From positions 2,246,001 through 2,310,000 of the forward strand of contig NZ_CP031727.1 in assembly GCF_008806955.1 (NCBI RefSeq): a DNA stretch of 64,000 bases, given 5' to 3'. The translations under genes and the position numbers were made by a program. Shown here piece by piece: positions 1 through 8,585 of this stretch. The stretch is from Cellvibrio sp. KY-YJ-3. Its GTDB lineage: Bacteria; Pseudomonadota; Gammaproteobacteria; Pseudomonadales; Cellvibrionaceae. Positions within the stretch are counted from its first letter, which is position 1, and the number at the start of each line of letters is the position of its first letter. The notes under the pieces were generated by a model. The model saw nothing but the letters and a program-made list of their open reading frames with translations, made no database searches and was not told where the DNA came from.

Positions 1-462
1 GCTACTTTTGCCCCTGTGATTAATGGTGGCCTGGGGGCGAGTGGGGTGATGGTGGGAACCACTAACTATGAACGGTTCTTGTATGCCGCACAAAGTGCGA
101 TGGATGCGGGTGATCCAGTCAATTATATGGAAACTCTGGCCCAGCTGGGTGTACCGGTATTGGTGCAGCAAATTAATAATGATCTGGTGATTCCCAACAA
201 TGCAGCCGGTGCGCCGCTTGCGGGAACCCAGGCCATGGCATCGCTACTCAATACCACGCAGCTGGGGCTAGGCTCAACTCAACTGGGGCGCGGTTATGTT
301 AAACACACGGCTGGTGGCCATGCATCATTACTGCGTCCGGAGGGAGGTGCACCACAGGTTACCGCTGAGCTGCAAACCCAGGTTGTCACGTTTGTGTTGA
401 ATAATGGTGGTGTGGCGGTCGGCGGAGGTGCGCCCGGTAATATCGAGTTGCCTGCAAACTAA
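1..462 (+). CDS. Secreted lipase-like protein, 3' end only
   Basis: The reading frame is open from base 1 and ends at the TAA at 460-462, so only the last 153 residues are present. The visible part looks like the end of an alpha/beta-hydrolase: a strand with an acidic residue after it (LVQQINNDLVIP) and then a GGHASLL motif that would carry the catalytic histidine. The tail is Gly/Val/Ala-rich. This resembles the C-terminus of Pla-1/cef-type extracellular lipases of gammaproteobacteria. The nucleophile Ser and the signal peptide would lie to the left of the window, so the call rests on the His region and general composition. A different alpha/beta-hydrolase is possible. A terminator follows directly. 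Confidence 0.5.
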   Translation, partial: ATFAPVINGGLGASGVMVGTTNYERFLYAAQSAMDAGDPVNYMETLAQLGVPVLVQQINNDLVIPNNAAGAPLAGTQAMASLLNTTQLGLGSTQLGRGYVKHTAGGHASLLRPEGGAPQVTAELQTQVVTFVLNNGGVAVGGGAPGNIELPAN

Positions 463-481
463 GAAACATTCCAGTGAAAAA

Positions 482-508
482 AGCCCGCTGCCACGCGGGC
501 TTTTTTTA
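482..508 (+). terminator. Intrinsic terminator after the lipase-like gene
   Basis: Arms AGCCCGC and GCGGGCT with a short loop, followed by a run of T. It lies 20 bases after the lipase stop and separates that gene from the sigma54 activator. Confidence 0.85.
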
Positions 509-566
509 CAGCGTCATAACCCTCTGTCATTCAACAATCTCTCAACACTGTTGGAAGGAATCAGTC

Positions 567-1592
567 ATGGAATCTATGCAGGATTCTCTGACCCGCTGTT
601 CAGGGGTAGGGGATAACTATTACACCGATGATCAACCTTTGGCCCGTATTTGTGGTCACTCATCTGCCATAGTGGAGGTGCGCCAGCAGATCAGGCTTTG
701 TGCGGCGGCGGATACCTCGGTGCTGGTCTATGGTGAAACTGGCACAGGCAAGGAATTGGTGGCGCGCGCGCTGCACGCGTTAAGCCGCAGGGCGCAACGC
801 CCCTTTGTTGCCATTAATTGCGGCGCCTACCCCAATGAATTGATTTTGAATGAACTCTTCGGCCACGAGCGCGGCGCATTTACCGGTGCCCAAGCGCGGC
901 AAGAGGGGCTGATTAGTCAGGCGCAGGGCGGTACTTTGTTTCTGGATGAGATCGACAGCCTGTCACCTGGGGCGCAGGTATTGCTGCTCAGGTTTATCCA
1001 AGAGCGCTGTTTTCGCCCGCTCGGCTCCGGTCGTGAATGCCATGCCGATGTGCGCATCATTGCCGCCACTCACTGCGATTTGCAGGAGCGTATAAGCGAG
1101 GGTCGTTTTCGCGACGATTTGTTTTACCGCCTTGATGTATTGCGCATCCAGCTGCCGCCGCTGCGCGAGCGCTGTGAGGACATTCTGCCGCTTGCCCATA
1201 GCTACTGGCGTAAGGTAGCTGAACAGCATCAGCTTTACGCTAACCCGCTCACCCCCGCATTTGAGCACTGGCTGCAGGCTTATCACTGGCCGGGCAATGT
1301 GCGTGAGCTGGAAAATGTAATTACCCGCTGGGTGTTTGGACAAAAGCCTGCCTCCATGACCAGCGCCAGCGATCTGGGTGTTGATTATTTGCAACCCTAT
1401 TATGGGTCGGCTGCCGGTACCTTGGCGCTGACCTTCAGTCAGGCGAAAGAGCTGGTAATCAGCCAATTTGAAAAACACTACATAGCATCCATCCTCGCCA
1501 TTACCAAAGGCAATATCACCCAGGCTGCCCTCAAGGCGGGCAAAGAGCGCCGCGCTTTTGGCCGCCTCGCGCGCAAACACAATCTGGTTTAA
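567..1592 (+). CDS. Sigma54-dependent transcriptional activator without receiver domain
   Basis: A 341-residue bacterial enhancer-binding protein. After a short N-terminal stretch of about 25 residues comes the AAA+ domain: Walker A GETGTGKE at 56-63, the sigma54-contacting loop GAFTGA at 103-108, Walker B TLFLDEI at 123-129, and an arginine-finger region (GRFRDDLFYRL). A short Fis-type helix-turn-helix lies at about 295-341. No receiver, GAF or PAS sensor is present, so activity is probably set by synthesis or by a partner protein, as in PspF-like activators (inference). I chose ATG 567 because GGAAGGA precedes it; the longer frame from 474 would start inside the upstream terminator. It stands directly before the sigma54 promoter and inverted repeats at 1711-1908 and is the obvious candidate to control the downstream operon. 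Confidence 0.93.
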   Translation: MESMQDSLTRCSGVGDNYYTDDQPLARICGHSSAIVEVRQQIRLCAAADTSVLVYGETGTGKELVARALHALSRRAQRPFVAINCGAYPNELILNELFGHERGAFTGAQARQEGLISQAQGGTLFLDEIDSLSPGAQVLLLRFIQERCFRPLGSGRECHADVRIIAATHCDLQERISEGRFRDDLFYRLDVLRIQLPPLRERCEDILPLAHSYWRKVAEQHQLYANPLTPAFEHWLQAYHWPGNVRELENVITRWVFGQKPASMTSASDLGVDYLQPYYGSAAGTLALTFSQAKELVISQFEKHYIASILAITKGNITQAALKAGKERRAFGRLARKHNLV

Positions 1593-1614
1593 TTCCTCTC
1601 TGCGTTTTGTTCTG

Positions 1615-1649
1615 CACGCGCGCTTGTTACTGGCGCGCGCTGTTTTTTT
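1615..1649 (+). terminator. Intrinsic terminator after the sigma54 activator
   Basis: GCGCGC arms at 1618-1623 and 1635-1640 followed by TGTTTTTTTA. It isolates the activator transcript from the operon that starts near 1919. Confidence 0.75.
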
Positions 1650-1710
1650 ATGTGTGCAAAAAACCACGCCCCCTTCTGATTGTTCGGGTGGGTCAGAGCT
1701 GTCCCGAGTG

Positions 1711-1725
1711 GGGTATAGCTTACCC
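1711..1725 (+). promoter_or_regulatory. Inverted repeat, candidate activator site 1
   Basis: GGGTA-TAGCT-TACCC. It has the same half-site type (GGRTAW) as the two repeats 55-90 bases downstream. Its position about 170-190 bases before the sigma54 promoter fits an upstream activating sequence. This is inferred from sequence only. Confidence 0.45.
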
Positions 1726-1776
1726 GCCAGATTTGGAAAATTTACGCGTCAATTGGCGCCGTAATTTTTGTTATGG

Positions 1777-1798
1777 CGGATAAATAAAAAATTATCCG
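1777..1798 (+). promoter_or_regulatory. Inverted repeat, candidate activator site 2
   Basis: CGGATAA at 1777-1783 pairs with TTATCCG at 1792-1798: perfect seven-base arms and an eight-base AT spacer. It abuts the next repeat, so the two probably form a paired site for a hexameric activator. Confidence 0.55.
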
Positions 1799-1814
1799 GG
1801 TAAAAAATTACCCG
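1797..1814 (+). promoter_or_regulatory. Inverted repeat, candidate activator site 3
   Basis: CGGGTAA at 1797-1803 pairs with TTACCCG at 1808-1814 around AAAA. Its centre is about 90 bases upstream of the -24/-12 element, a usual distance for enhancer-binding protein sites. There is no T-run after it, so it is not a terminator. Confidence 0.55.
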
Positions 1815-1892
1815 CTGTCACCTCGGTATTTTTTTTATGGATTGCGCTGCAACACGCGCCAGCCGTGATCTTGAGTCGCCTATTGAAAACGC

Positions 1893-1908
1893 TGGTATGG
1901 GCATTGCA
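1893..1908 (+). promoter_or_regulatory. Sigma54 (-24/-12) promoter
   Basis: TGGTATGGGCATTGCA matches the RpoN consensus TGGCACG-N4-TTGCW at TGG, A, G and all of TTGCA. GG (1894-1895) and GC (1906-1907) are separated by exactly ten bases, as sigma54 requires. The predicted start of transcription is about 1919, leaving a leader of roughly 63 bases before the protease ATG at 1982. The gene immediately upstream encodes a GAFTGA activator, which strengthens the call. Confidence 0.8.
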
Positions 1909-1981
1909 ATGTCGTTTTCCATGACGCGCAAAGCGGGTGTCGATTGCTGTTGCACAACTAAAAAAATATTCAGGGAATGCT

Positions 1982-3298
1982 ATGAAAGATCATGTCCGTA
2001 TCAAATTGCGCGCGGCCTTGCCGATAGAGCAATTGCCTCACTGGCAAATGTTGCTGGCCGATCGCCGTTTGGAACGCGAGACCTTCCACCCTGATATCGA
2101 TCGCCTGTTTCGTGAATTTAATCTTCCCTTTCTTGCCACCCGCGAATACGCCGCCGCTCAGGGCGAATGGTCGGCCGATGAAATTGCTGCAGGTTTGAAT
2201 CGCATTTATCGCCTGGTATTAACCCGCTCCGGGCGTGTGCCTCAAGCGTTAATCCAGCGCTTGCGTTTGTTGCCTGCGGTGGAACAGGCCAGCGCTACCG
2301 ATGTCGGCGAGATGGAATTGAATCCACCCACGGCGGCGCTGAGTGTTAATACCGATAAAACCTCGCGCGAATTAATTTATTTGGATGAAGCACACCGCTA
2401 CTCGCGCGGCCACGGGCAAATAAAAATTGCGGTGTTGGATACCGGTGTGGACTTGCAACACCCCGAGCTGGTGGAGCGCCTGCAACCCGGGTTTGATTTT
2501 GTGAATATTCTCGATGGTGCTGCCGAATTTATTGGCGACTTTCTTGAAGCCGATGAAGTGGCCACCGACGAAGTGGGGCACGGCACTCATGTGGCCGGAA
2601 TTATCGCGGGCAAGGGGCGCGCTATGCCGGTGGGGGTTGCGCCTGAATGCCAAATTATTCCCGTGCGGGTGCTTGCGGCGATGGAAAAGAACGGCAAAAA
2701 AATGGGCGCTGGTCTGCTGGAGAATATTAATGCCGGAGTGAAATTCGCGGTGGATCAGGGCGCCGATGTGATCAATATGTCGCTCGGGGTAAAACACAGT
2801 GGTGGCGGTTTGCCCCACCAGGAAGTCATTGATTATGCCCGGCGCAAGGGCGTCACTATTGTTGCTGCTTCGGGCAATGATGGTCAGCAGGAAATGTATT
2901 ACCCCGGTGCCTTTGACTCGGTAATTGCCGTGGGCGCCATGGATGCACAGCGCGAGGTGGCCGACTTTTCCACTTACGGCGAGCAGGTATCGCTAATTGC
3001 CCCCGGGGTGGATGTGTACAGCAGTTATTTGGATAAGGGCTACGCCTTTTCCACTGGCACCTCACACGCTGCCCCCTTTGTGGCGGGTGCGGTGGCGCTA
3101 TTGAAATCCTACGCGCGCGGGCGCGGCAAAAGACTTAGTGACAATCAAGTTAAACATCTGCTCAAACACACCAGCGACAAGCTGGATCGCTCGTTCAAAC
3201 ATCGCAAAGCGGGTTATGGCTGTTTAAATCTCGCCGATGCAATGCGTTATCTCGATTTTAAGCTCAGTGAAGGGAGACTGCGTCATGACTACCGCTAA
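1982..3298 (+). CDS. Subtilisin-like serine protease (S8 family), no signal peptide
   Basis: A 438-residue S8 peptidase with a complete catalytic set: Asp153 in VLDTGVDL, His203 in GHGTHVAG, oxyanion Asn299 in AASGNDG and nucleophile Ser361 in GTSHAAPF. Residues 1 to about 125 form a helical N-terminal extension that could act as a prodomain or docking part; it is not a secretion signal, so the enzyme is probably cytoplasmic. ATG 1982 is preceded by CAGGGAA; an in-frame GTG at 1937 has no ribosome site. It is the first gene after the sigma54 promoter, and its last 14 bases overlap the next gene, so the two are probably translationally coupled. Likely role: processing or activating other products of this operon, or cleaving an outside target. 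The substrate is unknown. Confidence 0.93.
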   Translation: MKDHVRIKLRAALPIEQLPHWQMLLADRRLERETFHPDIDRLFREFNLPFLATREYAAAQGEWSADEIAAGLNRIYRLVLTRSGRVPQALIQRLRLLPAVEQASATDVGEMELNPPTAALSVNTDKTSRELIYLDEAHRYSRGHGQIKIAVLDTGVDLQHPELVERLQPGFDFVNILDGAAEFIGDFLEADEVATDEVGHGTHVAGIIAGKGRAMPVGVAPECQIIPVRVLAAMEKNGKKMGAGLLENINAGVKFAVDQGADVINMSLGVKHSGGGLPHQEVIDYARRKGVTIVAASGNDGQQEMYYPGAFDSVIAVGAMDAQREVADFSTYGEQVSLIAPGVDVYSSYLDKGYAFSTGTSHAAPFVAGAVALLKSYARGRGKRLSDNQVKHLLKHTSDKLDRSFKHRKAGYGCLNLADAMRYLDFKLSEGRLRHDYR

Positions 3299-3896
3299 TG
3301 AAAAGAAAGAAACCGAAGTTGTAATTGAAAAAGAGGCTGTGGCCGAACCGCGTAAAACTGCCAAAACGGTGGCTATTAAAAATTTGGATTTTGGCGATTT
3401 AAAACCGGTGTGGAACAAGATGCTTGACAGCAATCGCCCGGATGCCGAAACCGGTTTGTTAAAAGTGACAGCGCGGGTGGGTTCGCTGGATCCATTAGCG
3501 CAACAAGCGCTGGCAAAAATGCGCAAAAAATTTCCCTACACCAGCAGCAATGTGCGCAAGATTATTGCAAATCGCGGTATTACCACAGAGTTGGATCGCG
3601 TGTTGAAACGCCTGAATGGTTTGCGTATTAGCGAGAATAAACGCCTGGTATTAGCGGCAGTTTACCCCGCGTTGCTGGCCAGATTATTGGAAGGCGATGA
3701 CATGAGTGTGGAGGAGATCAAGGACGATAAAGGTTTTGTGAATGCGATTTTATTTGAGCTGGAACGCAAAGATGGGCCGCTGGATATTTTCTCCCAGGAG
3801 TTAGTGAAATTGGTGGGCGCAAAACACCGCATCAATATCACTGAAGACAATGTGCTGCGCGATTTAATTGCGCATCAGGTGCGTGTCAGTTTGTAA
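3285..3896 (+). CDS. Unrecognised 203-residue helical protein of the protease operon
   Basis: I do not recognise a family. Residues 1-30 are charged (many Lys and Glu) and probably flexible; the rest looks helical, with a basic patch (KMRKKFPYTSSNVRKI) and an Arg/Leu-rich segment near the middle. There is no signal peptide or membrane helix. ATG 3285 was chosen over the upstream frame starts because GAAGGGAGA lies before it and it overlaps the protease gene by 14 bases. Such tight coupling to a protease suggests a partner or adaptor, but this is inference from position only. Confidence 0.75.
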   Translation: MTTANEKKETEVVIEKEAVAEPRKTAKTVAIKNLDFGDLKPVWNKMLDSNRPDAETGLLKVTARVGSLDPLAQQALAKMRKKFPYTSSNVRKIIANRGITTELDRVLKRLNGLRISENKRLVLAAVYPALLARLLEGDDMSVEEIKDDKGFVNAILFELERKDGPLDIFSQELVKLVGAKHRINITEDNVLRDLIAHQVRVSL

Positions 3897-3956
3897 CTGG
3901 CGGCAGTTAATTTTCACATTCTCGCCAACCATGCCGTTGCGAAAGGAAGTCAAATC

Positions 3957-5165
3957 ATGCCTAACAACGTAAAAATTAATTTGGCGCCGGGTGCGCTTGA
4001 ACCGGTCATATTAAAGCTGATCAGTCAGGTCAATGAAAAGGGCCAGCTACCGGCGCTATTGGAAATTTATATCGACCAGAGCGAGATTGAAAAATCCCGT
4101 TTCACTGACGCGGTAAAGATGGCGATGATCGATTATTTACTCGATCGCGGCATTCAAATTGATGATATTGAAAAGCTCAAGGACGGTGGTTACGACGAGC
4201 ATTTTGCCTTGGCGTACAACCATGCAATTGAAATCGCTAGCGGTGAAGATGACCCGCTCGATGCTGCCTGGCGGAAAGGTGGTGCACAAAATACTAGCCA
4301 GTGGGATTTTTCAGTTGACGATTTTGAAGGCATTGAAGAGCAGGGCATAGTTAAAGACAACATCCTTGCGGCCGGGGCACTGGATTACATTTACGAATTG
4401 GGCGAGCGGTTGGGAATATTTAAATTGGTGGATGCGCTGGTGCTCAATTGGGCCGCAGGCTCCATTGATGTGGTGGATGGCCCGGTAGCCGCGCGCTTGT
4501 ATCGCTATTGGAAACGCCGCGATGATCGCGCTTCGGAAGAAGAGCGCGGCATGGTATATCGCCGAGTGTTGAATAAAAGCGAAACCGAAGTGCTGGCGCG
4601 CATGGTGGTGAATGAACACTTTCCCAATTTGTGGCACAACCTGATGGCGGAAGTGGCCGAGTACATAGATAAAACCGAGCGGGTGGATGATGGTTTTAGC
4701 GAGACCTCACCGGTATCGCGCTCGCGTTTGTATCAGGCAACCCGTGAACTGCAATACAACCTTACAGAATTTTGTACCGGCATGGCCCATGTGCAAACCC
4801 GTGAATTTTATGCGCAGCTGCAAGAGTGCATGGAGATTTTAAAAGACCCGGATATCACCGCCTATTTTGGTGGTAACCGCCGCAAAAGTTTGTGGACGGT
4901 GATCGAGCGTTTATCCAAAGAGGAATTTGGCGCGGCGCCGAATATTGGCGCCCATCGTTCACTGGCGGTGGATGGCAACAAAATTTTCCAATGGGTCGCC
5001 AATTTTAATGAGGCCTCGGTGCGCCATGAAGATTTTCTGGCATTTGTGCAAGCGGCCGAAGCTTATATTTTGAATTTCACCAGCGTGGGTGACGAGGCGG
5101 GAATGGACGCCAGCGGCGACGAGGAAGAGTTGGAATTTGCCGATGATGACAGCGACGATTTTTAA
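3957..5165 (+). CDS. Unrecognised 402-residue protein with acidic tail
   Basis: No family recognised. The protein is predominantly helical and soluble. The last 20 or so residues are strongly acidic (EEELEFADDDSDDF), as in many proteins that bind a chaperone or a basic partner. A conserved-looking Trp/Tyr-rich middle (LYRYWKRRDDRASEEERG) suggests a folded core. GAAAGGAAG precedes ATG 3957. It is the third gene of the operon, 60 bases after the previous stop, with no terminator between. I infer a structural or scaffolding component, mainly because it is one of several non-enzymatic proteins sandwiched between the two proteases. Confidence 0.75.
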   Translation: MPNNVKINLAPGALEPVILKLISQVNEKGQLPALLEIYIDQSEIEKSRFTDAVKMAMIDYLLDRGIQIDDIEKLKDGGYDEHFALAYNHAIEIASGEDDPLDAAWRKGGAQNTSQWDFSVDDFEGIEEQGIVKDNILAAGALDYIYELGERLGIFKLVDALVLNWAAGSIDVVDGPVAARLYRYWKRRDDRASEEERGMVYRRVLNKSETEVLARMVVNEHFPNLWHNLMAEVAEYIDKTERVDDGFSETSPVSRSRLYQATRELQYNLTEFCTGMAHVQTREFYAQLQECMEILKDPDITAYFGGNRRKSLWTVIERLSKEEFGAAPNIGAHRSLAVDGNKIFQWVANFNEASVRHEDFLAFVQAAEAYILNFTSVGDEAGMDASGDEEELEFADDDSDDF

Positions 5166-5227
5166 TCGTCGCCACACACAAAATTGCTAACCCAAAATGC
5201 CTGTAACCGAGAAAGGAGTTCAGTCGC

Positions 5228-6316
5228 ATGAGTGAACAAGCCATCAAAGATCTTGCCCGCGAATACACCCGTCGCACACTCGCCCAATCGGCGACATTTC
5301 ATCAATTGGGGGTGGAGGATCAAAAGTCCCTCTACCTGGATGTGTATCGCCAAAATTACCAAAACCTCGCGCACAACACGGCTGATTATGTGCAGGCCAA
5401 AAACTTGCCAGTGGCAATGGCCGACTCCAAAGCGGGCGACATGATCAATGATAAACGCCACACCAACCAGCGCATTGACCAGGCGGGGGATCTGGCGGGC
5501 GGTTTTATCGATGAGGTGGATTTCCCCGGCTTTGTAAAAGACCTGCTCAAAGGGGTGTTCGACGCCAACCTGGAAGTGACTCTAGCGCAAATGGAGTCCT
5601 ATCAAAAGTTACTGAAAGCGGCCACCCAATCCATTTCCAAATTTATTAATTCCATTGATGACGCCGCCTCCTTTGGCTACCTCGCGGAAAATAATAGCGA
5701 TGAATTCGGGCTGGCATTTAGCGATGAAGAAAATGAAGACGGTTCGCGCAAATTGCAATTGACCGATGCCAGTGGTCAGCCCATGGATTTGGGCGACAAC
5801 CAGGTTAAAGCAAAAATTATGGATGCCAAAATCCAAATGGCCAAAGAGCAGCGCGCCATGTTGCGCGAAACTATTTTGATGGGCATCACCCGCTTGGTGG
5901 TGGAAAAAGGCAACGTTAAGGCATCGGTGTTATTCGACATTAAAGCCTCGGAACAGGTGCAAAAATCCGACAAGGCGGCAATCCAGGATCTGAAATCATC
6001 GAGCAATAGTGTCAGCGCCAGTGGCGGTTTGATCGGCTCCATTTTTGGCGGTCCCAAAGGTGGTCACACTTCCAGTCGGCGCACCAGCAAAATTTCGGTG
6101 TCGAGCGCCAAGAGTGTCGCCAGTACCGAATTGGCAGCGAAGGTCACGGGCTCGGTGGATATCACCTTCAAGTCGGATTATTTCAAACTGGACAACTTTG
6201 CAACCCTCTACCAAAACGGCGCCGATGGCGGTGCCCAGTTGGGACCAGGTCAGCAGGTAGTGCAACCTGCGCCCGCTGCAGCACCTGCCGCCGCGCCCGC
6301 CCTTGCCGGTAGGTAA
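5228..6316 (+). CDS. Unrecognised 362-residue protein, helical front and beta-rich rear
   Basis: No family recognised. Residues 1 to about 230 are helical, with an acidic stretch near 165 (SDEENEDGSRK). A beta-type strand pattern at about 235-250 and 310-335 (VKASVLFDIKASE, VTGSVDITFKSDYFKL) flanks a Ser/Gly-rich hinge that contains GGLIGSIFGG. The last 20 residues are an Ala/Pro tail. Strand pairs joined by a small glycine-rich hydrophobic segment occur in membrane-interacting proteins, but I cannot show that here. AAAGGAG precedes ATG 5228. It lies 62 bases after the previous gene and five before the next. Confidence 0.75.
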   Translation: MSEQAIKDLAREYTRRTLAQSATFHQLGVEDQKSLYLDVYRQNYQNLAHNTADYVQAKNLPVAMADSKAGDMINDKRHTNQRIDQAGDLAGGFIDEVDFPGFVKDLLKGVFDANLEVTLAQMESYQKLLKAATQSISKFINSIDDAASFGYLAENNSDEFGLAFSDEENEDGSRKLQLTDASGQPMDLGDNQVKAKIMDAKIQMAKEQRAMLRETILMGITRLVVEKGNVKASVLFDIKASEQVQKSDKAAIQDLKSSSNSVSASGGLIGSIFGGPKGGHTSSRRTSKISVSSAKSVASTELAAKVTGSVDITFKSDYFKLDNFATLYQNGADGGAQLGPGQQVVQPAPAAAPAAAPALAGR

Positions 6317-6321
6317 GGCTT

Positions 6322-8382
6322 ATGGCGCTGGCATTGGTTCTGGCTATAACACCCGAGCCAGAGGGGCTGCGCGTGAGTTTCGATATAGGTAAAAACCGCT
6401 ATTGGCGCTGGCAGTTAGGTGCCGAACCGGTTACCACCGGCAGTGGCTTGGCCAGTGTCGGTAGTGCGGGCGATAGCGGGGTGTTACGCGCGTCGCTGCA
6501 GGGGCCACTGCCACCGCAGAACTTTGGGCGCGGGGAATTCCTGCTGCCGTCGGCGCAACTCGGGCGCGAGCGACGTTTTATGCAGCTGCTGAGTTATCGC
6601 ACCGAAGAGGGCATGGGGCCGGCGTTGTCGGCGGTGGTAGAGCTGCCGCTCAGCCGATCGTCTGGGCAAATCGATCGCTCAGATGAACCGGGTGAGGATC
6701 TACCGTCGCCGATTTTGCCGTTGTCTTCACCCGTACAGCGATTGCCTCTTGCCGCTATGAGCCAGCTTGTTAAAAAGGATTCAACCATGACTGCTTCAGC
6801 CTTTTCTGCTTCTGCATTTTCGCCGGCCCTGAGCCAGGTAGATTCAGTACCTTTTAGCCTGCGCGAGCGTCCCTTGAGCGGCGCACTGTTTTCCGGCGCG
6901 GACATAGTGCGTGTGCTTATGCCCATGCTGCCCTCCCTGGCTCCGGCGATTAACAGCTTGATTAGCGGTGTGGCCCCAGTGGTAGGGCAGGTCACCAGCC
7001 AGTTGCTTACACCGGACAATATTCGCCAGTTGATGCAATTAATTACTGCCGCCACCGGCGGGGCTGCCACCACGGGGGCCGCGCCTGCGGTTGCTGCAAG
7101 TGGTGCGCGAACGGCGAGTTTATCTTATGCCCGTGCCAGTTCCCGCTACAGTGAAGCCAAGGTGGCACCAGCTTTGCTGGCGGCACTGCCAGCCCTTATG
7201 CCACTGCTGCAACAGGTGCTCTCGCCGCAAACCGTGCAGAGTATTGTCGAGGCGCCCCAGCGTATGACCGGGCAGATTATTAACGGCATTACCGATTTTG
7301 CCCGGCTCGGGCTGCAGGCCGACCAGCAGTTGAATGACCACCTGCGGGCACTGAACCCGGGGGTTGACGACCCCGCTTTGCATCAGCTGCTGGCGGGTAT
7401 GAGCCTGGGGCTGAGTAGCGCGCGCCAGCGCAATTACAAACGGGTGGCCAGCGTGCGCTTGAGTTTGGCCAGTGCACCCACCCAAGTACTGGTGGGGCGC
7501 ACCCAGGTGCTCTATCAACAGGGCCGCGATTGGCTCTTCCCCACCCAGCTGGAAACACCGGAAACCCTGAATGAGGCGGAACTGCTAGTGCAGGTCAAAC
7601 AGGCGGATAACCTGCGGGTGGTGCATGAAACTTCGGAGCGGATTGCCAGCGCTGGCAGCGGCCCACTGGAGCTAACCCCGCAGATCAGCGCCGCCGAGGG
7701 CGCCAAATTGCAGGCGGGCAAGGAACACATAGTGGTTGTCAGCCTGCTGTGGCGCAATCGCAAAGGCCAGCTGCGCGGCACCTCGGTGCAGCAGAGCATC
7801 GTGGTGATGGGCACCTGCCAGTTTGATCGCATTGAAGAGTCCAGCGAACTTATCCCACTGGCTGACCGCGAGTTATTCCGCGACTACTGGCACGAAGTCT
7901 GGAACCATGATTTTACCGGCGACAGCCGCCGCGTAGATCTGCACAGCCGCTATTACCTCAAGCTCAGCCCCGAGCGTCAGCGCAATGCCCGCACCGATAC
8001 CCAGCTCAAACGCCGCCAGGAGGGGCCACGCCAAACAATTAACCTGCGCGCTGGTTATGAGTTCAGTGTATTTGCCTTGAACCACCTGCTGGTGCGCTTG
8101 GCGCCGGACCAGCCGCCGCTCAATGACGAGTATCTGACCGCTATCGCTAGCAGCGAATTTGGCGAGCGCTTTAATCAGGCTGCGCAACATCAAGCCCAGC
8201 TGCGTGGTCGGCCGGGTGAGCGGGCATCGCTCTGGGTATTTCCGGTGATGAAACTGCAAACCCTGATTCTGGTGCGCGCCGGAGCAGTTGACGAAAACGG
8301 TGCAGTGGAGACTTTGAATGAGGAGTCAGTGATATTTCCTATTCCCGCCATGCTGCATTTTGTCGGAGTGAAGCAGTCATGA
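6322..8382 (+). CDS. Unrecognised 686-residue multidomain protein of the protease operon
   Basis: No family recognised. Residues 1-110 look like a beta-sandwich (FDIGKNRYWRWQLG; RRFMQLLSYRTEEG). A Ser/Pro linker follows to about 190. Two long hydrophobic helical stretches lie at about 190-260 (MPMLPSLAPAINSLISG) and 280-345 (LLAALPALMPLLQQVL); they are rich in Leu, Ala and Pro and look more like amphipathic or membrane-associating helices than classical transmembrane spans. The remaining 340 residues are mixed alpha/beta. No signal peptide. Its stop overlaps the next start as ATGA. The largest unrecognised part of the operon, it could be the scaffold or the membrane-contacting subunit (inference). 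Confidence 0.75.
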   Translation: MALALVLAITPEPEGLRVSFDIGKNRYWRWQLGAEPVTTGSGLASVGSAGDSGVLRASLQGPLPPQNFGRGEFLLPSAQLGRERRFMQLLSYRTEEGMGPALSAVVELPLSRSSGQIDRSDEPGEDLPSPILPLSSPVQRLPLAAMSQLVKKDSTMTASAFSASAFSPALSQVDSVPFSLRERPLSGALFSGADIVRVLMPMLPSLAPAINSLISGVAPVVGQVTSQLLTPDNIRQLMQLITAATGGAATTGAAPAVAASGARTASLSYARASSRYSEAKVAPALLAALPALMPLLQQVLSPQTVQSIVEAPQRMTGQIINGITDFARLGLQADQQLNDHLRALNPGVDDPALHQLLAGMSLGLSSARQRNYKRVASVRLSLASAPTQVLVGRTQVLYQQGRDWLFPTQLETPETLNEAELLVQVKQADNLRVVHETSERIASAGSGPLELTPQISAAEGAKLQAGKEHIVVVSLLWRNRKGQLRGTSVQQSIVVMGTCQFDRIEESSELIPLADRELFRDYWHEVWNHDFTGDSRRVDLHSRYYLKLSPERQRNARTDTQLKRRQEGPRQTINLRAGYEFSVFALNHLLVRLAPDQPPLNDEYLTAIASSEFGERFNQAAQHQAQLRGRPGERASLWVFPVMKLQTLILVRAGAVDENGAVETLNEESVIFPIPAMLHFVGVKQS

Positions 8383-8585
8383 ACCCAACAGCAGAGATAC
8401 TCGCCCGCGCTTTGAGCGACGTGGACATAAGCGCCCAATTTGAGGGTTTGGAAATAGTGTTTAGCGACAAGCAGGCACTCTTTCCGGTGGCGTTGGAAAA
8501 CGCTGAACCCGCGCGGCGCGCAGGGGCATTGCGACTGGTGCAGCCCGAAGCTTGCCGCTGCCATCCCGCAGGGAAAGCCCGATGA
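8379..8585 (+). CDS. Small 68-residue protein of the protease operon
   Basis: A short ORF held on both sides by ATGA stop-start overlaps (8379-8382 and 8582-8585), which is the best evidence that it is translated. The sequence has a helical first third (AEILARALSDVDISAQ) and a Cys-containing, Arg/Ala-rich end. No family recognised. It may be a small linker subunit or serve only to couple translation of the flanking genes. Confidence 0.6.
   Translation: MNPTAEILARALSDVDISAQFEGLEIVFSDKQALFPVALENAEPARRAGALRLVQPEACRCHPAGKAR

Noticed and set aside
474-566. Upstream extension of the sigma54 activator
   Set aside because: It would begin inside the lipase terminator hairpin, and the extra residues do not resemble the family.
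963-1667. A 234-codon minus-strand frame
   Set aside because: Antisense to the sigma54 activator and without any recognisable domain.
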